Shown piece after piece: positions 6,508 through 15,340 of a stretch of 35,873 nt of DNA. The DNA comes from an uncultured Bacteroidota bacterium (lineage in GTDB: Bacteria; Bacteroidota; Bacteroidia; NS11-12g; UBA955). The stretch's first letter is position 1; each line of letters begins with the position of its first letter. The stretch covers positions 1-35,873 of the forward strand of contig CAJBKH010000027.1 of NCBI GenBank assembly GCA_903953615.1, given 5' to 3'. Made by a program: the position numbers and the translations under genes. The notes below the pieces were generated by a model that saw nothing but the letters and a program-made list of their open reading frames with translations, was not told the DNA's origin and made no database searches.

Positions 6508-8175
6508 TTAACTCAAGCCCTCTATCAGTCCATCTGTAATCGTCATGCCATAAGCTGCGGGTACTTTGGGCAAACCAGGCATGCGCATAATATCACCAGC
6601 TACTGCTACTATAAATCCTGCACCGGCATTGATAAGAATGTCTTCGAACGTGATGGTATGTCCTGATGGTGCTCCTGCAATTTTAGGATTATCGGTAAAT
6701 GAATATTGTGTTTTGGCGATGCAAATGGGCAAATGACCCCAATTGTTTTTTTCAATTTTCGCTAAAGCGGTTTTGGCTTTATTACTCAACTCAATGTCTT
6801 TGGCTCTGTAAATTTGTGTGGCTACTTTGCGCAATTTTTCTGTTACAGTATCACTTAATTCGTATTGGTATTGAATGGCTTTTGATGGTTTATTTTCTAT
6901 CACCTCCACCACTGCTCTTGCCAAATCGCTCGCACCCTCTCCCCCATTGACAAAAGCATCGTTAATGGCAAAGGTGGTATTTTTTTCGCGGCACCATTGT
7001 TTCAAAAATGCAATTTCTTCTTCTACATCAAAATAAAATTTATTGAGTGATACGATAATGCTCTGTCCAAACGACTGCAAATTTTCGATGTGTCTTTCGA
7101 GGTTAGGCAAGCCTTGTTTCAAGACTTCTAAATTTGGTTTCTTCGCTTCATCATCGGTTAAGTTCGCATGGTTTTTTAAAGCTTGAGTTGTTACAACCAA
7201 TACGGTTGCCTTAGGCTGTAAACCTGCCATGCGGCATTTAATATCCAAGAATTTTTCGGCTCCTAAGTCGCTGCCAAAGCCCGCTTCGGTGACTACATAA
7301 TCGCTCAATGACAAAGCCATTTTTGTGGCCAAAACAGAATTACAACCATGCGCAATATTAGCAAACGGACCGCCATGAATAATGGCTGGTGTGTTCTCGG
7401 TAGTTTGCACCAGATTAGGCATAAGTGCATCTTTTAATAGAATAACGATGGCATCGGCAATACCTAAATCGCGCACTGTAAAAAGACTATTATCGAGTTT
7501 ATAACCGAGTACAATTTGGTTAATTCTTGTTTTCAAATCTTCGAGACCAGAAGCCAAACACAGTATGGCCATGATTTCTGAAGCAGGTGTAATATCGAAG
7601 CCTGTTTCTTGCGGCAAGCCATTTAATCGACCGCCTAAACCTGTATTCACATAACGCAACGAGCGATCATTCACATCGAGTACGCGTTTCCAAACAATTT
7701 GTTTAAGTGCTTTATCAGAATTAATATTATTGTATTGGTAATTATCTAACAGCGCAGCTATGGTGTTATTAGCAGTTGTTATGGCATGAAAATCGCCCGT
7801 AAAATGCAGGTTAATATCCTCCATTGGCAACACTTGCGCATAGCCACCACCAGCGGCTCCACCTTTCATTCCAAAAACAGGACCTAAAGATGGTTCACGC
7901 AAAGCAACGATACTTTTTTTACCAATTTTATTGAGTCCTAACGAGAGACTCACACTGGTAACGGTTTTACCAACCCCTGCTTTGGTTGGTGATATAGCAG
8001 TAACCAATATTAGATTACTTTTCTGTACTGCCGTTTCATTGATTTGGCTGAGGTTTATTTTTGCTTTGTATTTGCCGTATTGCATCACATCATCTTCGGG
8101 TATGCCGAGTTGAGCAGCTATTTGTGTGATGGGTTTTAATTGGGTGTCTCTAGAAATTTCTATGTCTGATTTCAT
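6508..8175 (-). CDS. fhs: Formate--tetrahydrofolate ligase
   Basis: Fhs makes 10-formyl-tetrahydrofolate from formate, ATP and tetrahydrofolate, feeding one-carbon units to purine synthesis. The 555 residues match the family length. The phosphate loop reads SPTKAGVGKT at 62-71; the usual family form is TPTPxGEGKT, so an E-to-V change is present. Other family stretches are visible: VALREPSLGPVFGMKGGAAG, the ITTANNTIAALLDN segment and PGLPKVPAAYGM near the end. The start MKSDIEISRDTQLKPI is typical. Convergent with the 6213 gene and divergent from the permease gene. No folD or other one-carbon gene is adjacent. Confidence 0.95.
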   Translation of the reverse strand: MKSDIEISRDTQLKPITQIAAQLGIPEDDVMQYGKYKAKINLSQINETAVQKSNLILVTAISPTKAGVGKTVTSVSLSLGLNKIGKKSIVALREPSLGPVFGMKGGAAGGGYAQVLPMEDINLHFTGDFHAITTANNTIAALLDNYQYNNINSDKALKQIVWKRVLDVNDRSLRYVNTGLGGRLNGLPQETGFDITPASEIMAILCLASGLEDLKTRINQIVLGYKLDNSLFTVRDLGIADAIVILLKDALMPNLVQTTENTPAIIHGGPFANIAHGCNSVLATKMALSLSDYVVTEAGFGSDLGAEKFLDIKCRMAGLQPKATVLVVTTQALKNHANLTDDEAKKPNLEVLKQGLPNLERHIENLQSFGQSIIVSLNKFYFDVEEEIAFLKQWCREKNTTFAINDAFVNGGEGASDLARAVVEVIENKPSKAIQYQYELSDTVTEKLRKVATQIYRAKDIELSNKAKTALAKIEKNNWGHLPICIAKTQYSFTDNPKIAGAPSGHTITFEDILINAGAGFIVAVAGDIMRMPGLPKVPAAYGMTITDGLIEGLS

Positions 8176-8362
8176 TTTACTATAAGGCTAATAATGGCGG
8201 TAAACTTATGGAATAAAAATGATTTTATTTCAAGATGTTTATCACTTTTGAATGTGTGAAAAAAAGTTCAATTTTGATTTTAAATTGAAAATAAATCATG
8301 CTCTACTCGAATTGTTATTAAAAACCTTTCTAAGGGCCGAGTATTTTCATTAAAATTGCACT

Positions 8363-9580
8363 GTGCAATTAAGCAGGTTCATAGCAACCCGATTGGCCTT
8401 GGGAAAGTTCAAATCTTTTACCTCCTTTATTATTAAGTTGGCTTGGTTTGGCGTGGGCTTAAGTGTAGCGGTAATGATTATTGCCACAGCCGTTGTGATT
8501 GGCTACAAACAACAAATCACCGACAAGGTGGTTGGGTTTGGCGGTCATATTGAAATACATGCTACAGGCACTACTGGCAGTTTTGATTATATGCTTTTTA
8601 AGGATTCGGTGGAAATGGTGAAACAAATTAAAACCATTCCGAATGTTAAATCGGTGGCCCCTATCCTTTCGAAACCCGGCATCTTAAAAGCCAATGAAGA
8701 TTTAGAAGGCATTGTGTTTAAGGGGGTAGATGGCAGTTATGATTTTACTTTTTTTAACAAGAATTTATTAAGAGGCCGAGTACCTAACACCAAAGACAGT
8801 ACTACCAAACGCGAGATTATGATTTCGCAAATACTGGCTAAAAAAATGCAAGTGGATACGGGCAAGACGGTTAAAATATTTTTCATTAACGATCCAGTAC
8901 GTGTGATTCCTTGCAAAATTGTAGGCATTTATGAAACAGGCTTAGAAGAAAATGATATGGTATATGTGATCGGCAGTCTGCGCGAAATGCAACGCATCTT
9001 TGCAGCCCGTGCACCCATGATTACGCATTATGAAATCAATACCCACGACTTTAAACAACTGCTAGCCACTAATAAAAAAATCAACAGACAAACACCCGAA
9101 GTATTGAATGCAGAAAACATGGTGCAAATGAATCCACAGATTTTCGATTGGTTGGGTTACCTCGATCAAAACATTACCATTATTTTGGGTTTAATGATTG
9201 TAGTAGCCTGTATTAATATGATTACGGCTTTGTTGATTTTAATTATTGAACGCACCAACATGGTGGGCATATTGAAAGCTTTGGGGAGTCGCAATAATTT
9301 AATCAAACGCGTGTTCCTCAACCACGCCTTCTACATTTTGATTTTAGGATTAATTTTCGGCAATATATTGGGATTGGGTGCATGTTATTTACAAGACCAC
9401 TTTAAGTTAATAACCCTACCACGCGAAACCTATTACCTTTCTTTTGTGCCCATACAAATCAATTGGCTGTATGTGTTGCTTATTAATATTGGCACTGTTG
9501 CACTTTGTATGGTTGCCCTGTTATTACCCGTGAGAATGATCAATTCTATTGCCCCAGTTAAAGCCATTAAATTCAATTAA
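8363..9580 (+). CDS. LolC/LolE-type ABC transporter permease (FtsX-like)
   Basis: This 405-residue protein has the MacB-like architecture. There is one N-terminal membrane segment (about 21-47, SVAVMIIATAVVIGY), a periplasmic core domain (about 50-260), and three C-terminal membrane segments forming the FtsX domain, with ALGSRNNLIKRVFLNHAFYI between the first two. The start is a GTG at 8363 (MQLSRFIATRLALGKFKSF), the standard family N-terminus; no ATG fits. In Gram-negative cells such permeases with a LolD ATPase release lipoproteins from the inner membrane. A LolD-type ATPase gene does exist in the window at 28394 but is not linked. The TrpF-like gene follows with a 1-base gap. Confidence 0.9.
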   Translation: MQLSRFIATRLALGKFKSFTSFIIKLAWFGVGLSVAVMIIATAVVIGYKQQITDKVVGFGGHIEIHATGTTGSFDYMLFKDSVEMVKQIKTIPNVKSVAPILSKPGILKANEDLEGIVFKGVDGSYDFTFFNKNLLRGRVPNTKDSTTKREIMISQILAKKMQVDTGKTVKIFFINDPVRVIPCKIVGIYETGLEENDMVYVIGSLREMQRIFAARAPMITHYEINTHDFKQLLATNKKINRQTPEVLNAENMVQMNPQIFDWLGYLDQNITIILGLMIVVACINMITALLILIIERTNMVGILKALGSRNNLIKRVFLNHAFYILILGLIFGNILGLGACYLQDHFKLITLPRETYYLSFVPIQINWLYVLLINIGTVALCMVALLLPVRMINSIAPVKAIKFN

Positions 9581-9581
9581 C

Positions 9582-10136
9582 ATGAACTATCCTTTTTTAC
9601 TTAAATTTTCTGCCATTACCAATTTATCCGATGCCCGTTATGCCGCTGGTATGTGGGCCGATTTCATAGGCTTTTGTTTCGATCCTTCATCGCCCGATTA
9701 TATAGAACCTAACAAAGCAAAAGAAATTGCGGGGTGGATCAATGGCCCTTTGGTAGTAGGCGAATTTGGACATCAACCCAAAGAATGGATAGCCGATTTT
9801 GTGAAAGCCATTCCCTTGCATGCTATACAAATCCCTTCTAATTATAGCGATGTAAGTATACAAGATTTAGGTTTACCAATTTTATTAAAAACCGAAACAG
9901 CCGAACTAACGCCTTTGATGGCCCATGCCAAATGCTTGGTATGTGATTCGAAGGAAGTGATGGACGCTTTAAACAAGTCAACCGAGTTGACTATCTTATA
10001 CGAACCCCAAGATAGCACTACCATAGAGCAGATAGAGCAGTATGCTGGCATAGCGCTGAAAGGTCAGGCGGAGACTGCACCAGGCACGCGCAACCACGAT
10101 GCTTGGACGGTGATGCTGGAGCCTTATATGGACTAG
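9582..10136 (+). CDS. TrpF-like (phosphoribosylanthranilate isomerase fold) protein lacking the catalytic Cys
   Basis: The 184 residues align by eye with TrpF: KFSAITNLSDARYAAGMWAD corresponds to the KICGITxxEDAxxAxxxGAD strand-helix start. IGFCFDPSSPDYIEP corresponds to GFxFxPxSPRYI, and GQAETAPGTRNHD corresponds to the C-terminal SSGVExxPGxKD. The general-base cysteine of TrpF is serine here (Ser10), the following glycine is alanine, the substrate arginine after SP is aspartate, and the GGxGxxFDW segment is missing. It is therefore probably not a working isomerase. It could be a repurposed barrel of unknown function. No other trp gene is nearby. ATG 9582 follows the permease stop by one base, suggesting co-transcription. 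Confidence 0.7.
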   Translation: MNYPFLLKFSAITNLSDARYAAGMWADFIGFCFDPSSPDYIEPNKAKEIAGWINGPLVVGEFGHQPKEWIADFVKAIPLHAIQIPSNYSDVSIQDLGLPILLKTETAELTPLMAHAKCLVCDSKEVMDALNKSTELTILYEPQDSTTIEQIEQYAGIALKGQAETAPGTRNHDAWTVMLEPYMD

Positions 10137-10156
10137 GGATGTATCATCGCTTGGTC

Positions 10157-10201
10157 CCGTGGCCTTTAGCCACGGTTACTAAGATGTCACTCCTACGGAG
10201 T
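10157..10201. repeat. REP-like double hairpin
   Basis: There are two adjacent hairpins: CCGTGGC-CTTTA-GCCACGG (10157-10175) and ACTCC-TAC-GGAGT (10189-10201), separated by TTACTAAGATGTC. Phrases like these are common in intergenic REP-type repeats of Bacteroidota. No transposase of the REP-associated type is in the window. Confidence 0.6.
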
Positions 10202-10228
10202 TTGAAACCATTTTAATTTGCCATTTGT

Positions 10229-10261
10229 AGAAAACATACCTATCGGTATGTTTTCTTTTTG
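10229..10261 (+). terminator. Rho-independent terminator after the TrpF-like gene
   Basis: The perfect 12-bp stem AGAAAACATACC/GGTATGTTTTCT with loop TATC (10229-10256) is followed by a run of T. It lies between convergent genes and by its T tract serves the plus strand, closing the permease/TrpF-like unit. Confidence 0.85.
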
Positions 10262-10271
10262 CAACACTTAT

Positions 10272-10946
10272 TTAGAACAAGACACCAACCTTTACACTAG
10301 GGGTTACCATGTGGCGGTTGACTTTAAAAGTATTATCAAAAGATTTATCATAGGCTTTCGACCGGCCAACCATTTTGTTTTTTTCAAAATAGTAATTGTA
10401 TTGTATTTCTAAACCGACTGTGAATCTTTTCTTGATTACCACTTGACTGTTCACCCCTGCACCCACACCCATGCTAGAATATCTATAATTGTTGAATGGT
10501 GGCTCCTGATACTTCATTGAACCCAATAATACGAGTTCACCTCCGCTTGGTCGTGCTGAAATGGCGCCATAAGGTTGAATTCTAATCTTATTATCTTTAA
10601 AACTAAATTGATAACCACATGCTAAATCGAAGGCGTGGTAATGTCTGAAATCAATATCTCCAATATCTTGTTTCTTAAAGTTCATGTCAGCGTAATTTTT
10701 ATAATCAGCAGACAACACCCAATTGTTTCTTAATATACATGATACCTTATAAAAAGTTATGCCAAAGAGTGGACTATTGCCTTTGAAGCCCAAAGGGAAT
10801 TTTTTATAATCCATGAAAAAAGTGGTTGAATGCCCAAGCTCGACATTGAAATGACAACGCTTTACCTTACCCGAATCAAAGGGTTTCTTATTGGCCAATA
10901 GAGAACCTGTCCCCATTATTAAAACAACTAAAACAAAACTTTTCAT
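10272..10946 (-). CDS. Secreted outer-membrane beta-barrel-like protein, 224 residues
   Basis: MKSFVLVVLIMGTGSLLA is a signal peptide. The mature part consists of alternating aromatic/polar strands (NWVLSADYKNYADMNFKKQD, HAFDLACGYQFSFKDNKI, FTVGLEIQYNYYFEKNKM) and ends VTPSVKVGVLF with a terminal Phe, as in barrels inserted by the Bam complex. I do not recognise the subfamily. A -7 box (TATATTTG on the minus strand) is present 24 bases before the ATG. It converges on the terminator at 10229-10261. Confidence 0.8.
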   Translation of the reverse strand: MKSFVLVVLIMGTGSLLANKKPFDSGKVKRCHFNVELGHSTTFFMDYKKFPLGFKGNSPLFGITFYKVSCILRNNWVLSADYKNYADMNFKKQDIGDIDFRHYHAFDLACGYQFSFKDNKIRIQPYGAISARPSGGELVLLGSMKYQEPPFNNYRYSSMGVGAGVNSQVVIKKRFTVGLEIQYNYYFEKNKMVGRSKAYDKSFDNTFKVNRHMVTPSVKVGVLF

Positions 10947-10969
10947 ATAAAAAACAACAATGTACTATT

Positions 10970-11003
10970 CAAATATATTATAAAAAATGGAAAAACATAC
11001 CAA
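10970..11003 (-). promoter_or_regulatory. Promoter for the 10272-10946 barrel gene
   Basis: On the minus strand, TTG at 11003-11001 is followed after 23 bases by TATATTTG at 10977-10970, a perfect TAnnTTTG box. It lies 24 bases upstream of ATG 10946. The spacing is slightly longer than usual. Confidence 0.5.
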
Positions 11004-11266
11004 GCGGTCGGTTTATTATGAACACTCGCCAAATACACCTAGTGCAACTATCCTTACAAGATTTGTAATCGAACTTTGGTCTTTACAAACTTTGCCGTCA
11101 TTAAATCATAAACATTGTTTATTAAAATAATCAAACTTTTAGTTGGCGGCAAATCGGTATACGAACACAAGGTTTGCGTCCCATTGTATATCTTTACAGG
11201 TTTCGACATAAAGCTAATTGAAGCAAGGTTTGCAGTTGAAATAGCATAAATTAAGGAATTAATCTT
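11004..11266. other. Gene-free spacer between divergent genes
   Basis: I see no supported gene here. A minus-strand frame of 51 codons from ATG 11209 to TAA 11054 exists but has no recognisable motif. At the right edge TAAATTTG (11267-11274) is a perfect -7 sequence directly before ATG 11281; if used, the transcript would be nearly leaderless. Confidence 0.4.
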
Positions 11267-11280
11267 TAAATTTGCCTTTC

Positions 11281-13350
11281 ATGCAATTGCTTATTTCTTC
11301 ACCTTGGTGGTTCATTGGTTTGTGTTTATTAGCAGGCGCATTGTATACCTTTGTGCTTTACCAATCCAAATGGAACAACTTATGGTATAAACTCTGCGCA
11401 ATTTTTCGGTTCTTGCTTGTAAGCTTTTTGTGTTTTTTCTTACTCTCCCCTTTGTTGGTACAAAAAGTAAGCATGGTGCAAAAGCCCATTGTCATCATGG
11501 CCATGGACAATTCACAATCCATTTTATCGAACAAAGACTCGGCCTTTTACCGCACTGAATTTTTAAAAACATGGCAGCGTGCTAAATCAATTTTAGGTTC
11601 CGATTACGATGTACAATACTTGCGTTATGGCAGTCAGTTGAACCCAACAGATAGTATTTATTTCAATGAAAAAAGAAGTAATATCGGTCAGGTATTCGAT
11701 TACATTAACAACACCTATGCTAAGCAAAACATAGGTGCTGTAGTGCTTGCTACTGATGGCATATACAACAAGGGCAATAACCCATTGTATAAAACATTCG
11801 ATAACCACTCTGCATTGTATGCCATCGGCATGGGCGATACCACCATTAAAAAAGACATTATTGTCAAAGAAGTAAATGTCAATGCGATTGCCTACTTGGG
11901 CAATGAATTTCCGATTGATATTAATTTAGCAGCCTATGCCTGCAACAATAATAGCTCGCAATTAAATGTTACAATCGATGGCAAACCATTGACATCAAAA
12001 ACCATTGCATTCAACCAAGCCAATTTCTTTCAGCATTTAAGTTTATCTGCCACGGCCGACCAAGCAGGGACTAAGCATATAGTCATCACTATGTCGACCA
12101 TTGATGGGGAGGTATCTAAAATCAATAACCGAAAGGATGTTTTCATTGAAGTGATAGATGGCAGAGAAAAAATATTATTAACCTATAACGGACCACATCC
12201 AGATATTGGCGCCTTGAAAGAAGCCATTAAAGCCAATACGAATTACGAAGTGGTTTCAGAACCAGTAGCGGAGGTTAAGCTCAGTGATATTTCTAAATAC
12301 AGTGTGATTATCATGCACCAATTGCCTTCGCGAGCAAACAATGCCAGTTACATCATCAATACTGCAAGAACAGCTAAAATCCCTATCTGGTGCATCGTCG
12401 GCAATCAAAGTGCTATTGATTTATTGCCAACCGTTTCTGGTGTAGCTAAAATTTATAATAACCAAGGGCGCATGAACGAAAGTCAAGCGCAATACAACAC
12501 CAATTTTAACACTTTTGTATTGGAAACCAAAACCCAAGAAACCTTGGCGGAGTTACCCCCGCTCGATGTACCTTATGGCAGTTATGCCGCATCGGACAAT
12601 GCCGAAGTTTTGGCCTATCAAAAAATAGGAGCCGTAGGCACTAAATTACCACTGTGGGCCATGGTGAATCAGAATGGCGAAAAAACCGCTTTGCTTTTTG
12701 GAGAAGGTTTTTGGAAATGGCGAATGGCCGATTATTACAACAACGAAAACCATTTAGCCACCAATGAATTGGTGAGCAAGACCATACAATATTTGGCAGT
12801 GAAGGATGATAAGAGAAAGTTCAGAGTGTATCCTTCAAAGAATGTATATGAGGAAGATGAGTCGGTGCGATTTATTGCAGAGCTTTACAATAGCAGTTAT
12901 GAATTAGTCAACCAAGTTGACGTTAAAATTGAACTTAGCAATCGCGAAGGCAAAACTTTTCGCTATACCTTTAGTCCGTTTAACAAATCTTATCAATTGG
13001 ATATTGGTGCTATGCCTGCAGGTATATACCAATACAAAGCTACTGCCGATGGCTTGCCAGATAAAGTGAGTGGTCAAATTTTAATTACACCACTGCAAAC
13101 TGAATTATTAAACACCACTGCCGACTTTGGCACACTGCGCCAAATGGCGAATAAAAACAATGGGCAATTTTACAAAGCCACAGAATTAGAAACAGCCTTG
13201 CAGAACATCAAAAAAAATACCGCCATCACTTCCGTTTCTTATACAGAAAAAAAGACCGATGAGCTCATCAATTTAAAATGGGTGTTCTTTTTTCTATTGC
13301 TATTATTAACAGCAGAATGGTTCATTCGCAAATATGAAGGAGGTTATTAA
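11281..13350 (+). CDS. Membrane-anchored von Willebrand factor A-like protein
   Basis: The product is 689 residues. Two N-terminal membrane segments (about 10-30 and 40-62) precede a VWA-like domain with the metal-site motif DNSQS (about residue 77, DxSxS) and VLATDG some 80 residues later. A long Ig-like/glutamine-amidotransferase-like middle part follows, and a final membrane helix ends AEWFIRKYEGGY. This plan (two TM, VWA, one TM) is shared with BatA/BatB-like and related Bacteroidota envelope proteins; the function is not established. ATG 11281 was preferred to a TTG at 11272 that lies inside a -7 box. Its TAA overlaps the ATG of the radical SAM gene by one base, so the two are probably translationally coupled. 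Confidence 0.8.
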   Translation: MQLLISSPWWFIGLCLLAGALYTFVLYQSKWNNLWYKLCAIFRFLLVSFLCFFLLSPLLVQKVSMVQKPIVIMAMDNSQSILSNKDSAFYRTEFLKTWQRAKSILGSDYDVQYLRYGSQLNPTDSIYFNEKRSNIGQVFDYINNTYAKQNIGAVVLATDGIYNKGNNPLYKTFDNHSALYAIGMGDTTIKKDIIVKEVNVNAIAYLGNEFPIDINLAAYACNNNSSQLNVTIDGKPLTSKTIAFNQANFFQHLSLSATADQAGTKHIVITMSTIDGEVSKINNRKDVFIEVIDGREKILLTYNGPHPDIGALKEAIKANTNYEVVSEPVAEVKLSDISKYSVIIMHQLPSRANNASYIINTARTAKIPIWCIVGNQSAIDLLPTVSGVAKIYNNQGRMNESQAQYNTNFNTFVLETKTQETLAELPPLDVPYGSYAASDNAEVLAYQKIGAVGTKLPLWAMVNQNGEKTALLFGEGFWKWRMADYYNNENHLATNELVSKTIQYLAVKDDKRKFRVYPSKNVYEEDESVRFIAELYNSSYELVNQVDVKIELSNREGKTFRYTFSPFNKSYQLDIGAMPAGIYQYKATADGLPDKVSGQILITPLQTELLNTTADFGTLRQMANKNNGQFYKATELETALQNIKKNTAITSVSYTEKKTDELINLKWVFFFLLLLLTAEWFIRKYEGGY

Positions 13351-14351
13351 TGCTTGATTTTTTGCGCAAACACGACTTGCTAAAATTGGTGCACCATCCT
13401 GTTTTGTGCAATTACTATGTTACCTACCGCTGCAATGCCAAGTGCAGTTTCTGCGATATTTGGGAAAAACCATCGCCTTATGTTAACACTGAAAATGCTT
13501 TACAAAATCTTAAAGATTTAAAACGCTTGGGGGTTAATGTCATCGACTTTACTGGAGGCGAACCATTGTTGCACAGAGAACTACCCGAGCTGTTAAAAAT
13601 AGCCAAAGATTTAGGCTTTATAACAACAGTAACTACCAATGCTTTGTTGTATCCTAAAATGGCGCACAAGCTCAAAGGCTTAGTCGACATGTTGCACTTT
13701 TCTTTGGACTCGCCAGATGCCGAAACCCATAATAAAAGCAGGGGTGTTGCCTTGTTCGACAAATTTTTGGAATCGATTGAAGTAGCAAAAACCCTTGGCG
13801 AAAAACCTGATATTATTTTCACCGTATTTGAAAATAACATGAACGAAATTGAAACCGTATATAGTCAACTTAGTTTACCAAATAAAATGATGTTGATTTT
13901 GAATCCCGTATTCGAATATAATGGCGTAGGTGGTGAAATCCCCCTCAAACAATTGGATGAATTGGCTGATTGGGGTAAGAAAAAATTGGTATACATCAAC
14001 AAAGGATTTATTGAATTGCGCAAGAATGGAGGCAACCATATTGAGTCGCCCGTATGTAATGCGGCTAGCACCACCATTGTTATATCACCTGAGAATAAAT
14101 TGATGTTACCTTGTTATCATTTGGGCATAGAGGAATTACCCATCGACAATCAATTATACGATTTGTGGAACAGCAAAAAGGTACAGACCTTAATTAAGCT
14201 AGAAGGCAAACACGAAAAATGCGAAGGGTGTACTGTGAATTGTTACATGCAACCAAGTTTTGCCACCGAGCTAAGTTCTTATTGGATGGCGGCCCTCCCA
14301 TCAACTTTAAAATACAACTTAGTGAAAGGTACTTGGAAAGAGATGTTATGA
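13350..14351 (+). CDS. Radical SAM protein with SPASM-like C-terminal cysteines
   Basis: This 333-residue enzyme carries the radical SAM motif CNAKCSFC (CxxxCxxC, about 29-36), followed by the FTGGEPLL SAM-binding motif at about 68-75. The C-terminal part has further cysteines (SPVCNAA, MLPCYHLG, KCEGCTVNCYMQ) in the arrangement of a SPASM/Twitch auxiliary cluster. Family members modify peptides or small molecules; the substrate is not evident here. Translation is coupled to the VWA protein (TAATG overlap at 13348-13352), so a role in maturing an envelope component is conceivable, but this is inference. No small precursor-peptide gene is visible next to it. Confidence 0.9.
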   Translation: MLDFLRKHDLLKLVHHPVLCNYYVTYRCNAKCSFCDIWEKPSPYVNTENALQNLKDLKRLGVNVIDFTGGEPLLHRELPELLKIAKDLGFITTVTTNALLYPKMAHKLKGLVDMLHFSLDSPDAETHNKSRGVALFDKFLESIEVAKTLGEKPDIIFTVFENNMNEIETVYSQLSLPNKMMLILNPVFEYNGVGGEIPLKQLDELADWGKKKLVYINKGFIELRKNGGNHIESPVCNAASTTIVISPENKLMLPCYHLGIEELPIDNQLYDLWNSKKVQTLIKLEGKHEKCEGCTVNCYMQPSFATELSSYWMAALPSTLKYNLVKGTWKEML

Positions 14352-14385
14352 TGAACACGTCGAACCCATCAAATCAAACGACTCC

Positions 14386-14802
14386 CTAAAACTGCCTATT
14401 TTTTGTTACCCATTCCGCAATGTAGGTAACAATATCAGTGGTATCGGTTCCTGGAGGAAATAGCTTCGCAACGCCTTGCGCATTGAGTGTTAACATATCA
14501 TCATCTGGTATGATACCGCCACCAATTAACAACACATTTTCGAGTTGTTTTTCTTTCATTTTTTCTATCACTTTTGGAAACACGGTGTTGTGTGCGCCCG
14601 ATAAAATGCTAATGCCTATAACATCTACATCTTCTTGTAGCGCGGCATTCACAACCATTTCGGGGGTTTGCCTAAGGCCTGTATAAATCACTTCCATACC
14701 CGCGTCTCTTAAGGCAGTGGCTATAACTTTGGCGCCTCTATCATGACCATCGAGACCAACTTTTGCGATTAACACCCTAATGGGTCTATTTAATTCTGAC
14801 AT
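14386..14802 (-). CDS. Stand-alone cobalamin-binding protein (methylmalonyl-CoA mutase small-subunit type)
   Basis: The 138 residues form a complete B12-binding Rossmann domain. The cobalt-ligand motif DGHDRG (DxHxxG) is at about 18-23, SILSGAH at about 65 and the tail-binding GGGIIP at about 93. This corresponds to the C-terminal domain of methylmalonyl-CoA mutase, which occurs as a separate polypeptide in some bacteria and archaea. The catalytic subunit is not in the window. The gene starts 2 bases after the lipoprotein stop codon, in a minus-strand run with gltX. It could serve MCM, isobutyryl-CoA mutase or a related mutase. Confidence 0.9.
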   Translation of the reverse strand: MSELNRPIRVLIAKVGLDGHDRGAKVIATALRDAGMEVIYTGLRQTPEMVVNAALQEDVDVIGISILSGAHNTVFPKVIEKMKEKQLENVLLIGGGIIPDDDMLTLNAQGVAKLFPPGTDTTDIVTYIAEWVTKNRQF

Positions 14803-14804
14803 TA

Positions 14805-15323
14805 TTATTTTATGCGTTTAAGTTTAAATGCTTTGTGTTTTTTTAAATGTTTCTCACAGTAATTTTTAAATGGCTCATTGTCCATTATATATTCACCACT
14901 CGTTTTCCCAGTGGCCTTAATGTATTGTTCCATTTTCTTTTGTTGTTTACCTTGCGATAAACTAAAAATATACAAGGCATCTTGTTTTACTAAAATTGGA
15001 AAAGTCCACCAAGTGATAACACCATTCTCGTTGTGCCTGATATTGAAAAAATAAAAATCACCTAAATGGGTTAAGGTTGTAGTATCTGATAATTGCAAAA
15101 GTTTACCAAACATTTTATCATTCGAAATGGTGGTGGTTTCTGCAATATTTAAAGTAAATGTATCGTTGCCGCCTTTGTGTTTATCTACCGATTGATAATT
15201 ACCTTGCATTTCGATTGGAAAGGCTGCGCGGGGCGAACCTGGCTGAGCCGTAAAAGTACTTAATCGGCAACCCGTTGCGAGCACCATTATAAATACCGTT
15301 CCGAAAAATTTCAAGGTTTTCAT
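14805..15323 (-). CDS. Hypothetical lipoprotein, 172 residues
   Basis: MKTLKFFGTVFIMVLATGC is a lipoprotein signal peptide ending in the lipobox LATGC, so Cys19 should be lipidated. The mature part is strand-rich and ends in a lysine-rich tail (KNYCEKHLKKHKAFKLKRIK). I do not recognise the family. The gene lies 17 bases after the gltX stop codon and 2 bases before the B12-binding gene, suggesting a three-gene transcript without obvious functional unity. Confidence 0.75.
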   Translation of the reverse strand: MKTLKFFGTVFIMVLATGCRLSTFTAQPGSPRAAFPIEMQGNYQSVDKHKGGNDTFTLNIAETTTISNDKMFGKLLQLSDTTTLTHLGDFYFFNIRHNENGVITWWTFPILVKQDALYIFSLSQGKQQKKMEQYIKATGKTSGEYIMDNEPFKNYCEKHLKKHKAFKLKRIK

Positions 15324-15340
15324 TTTACAATTATCGTTGA

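Noticed and set aside
9582..10136. Functional trpF
   Set aside because: The catalytic cysteine, substrate arginine and phosphate-binding glycine motif are missing, and no trp operon is near.
11054..11209. 51-codon minus-strand frame in the 10947-11280 spacer
   Set aside because: No recognisable motif, no promoter box and no ribosome site; it is consistent with chance.
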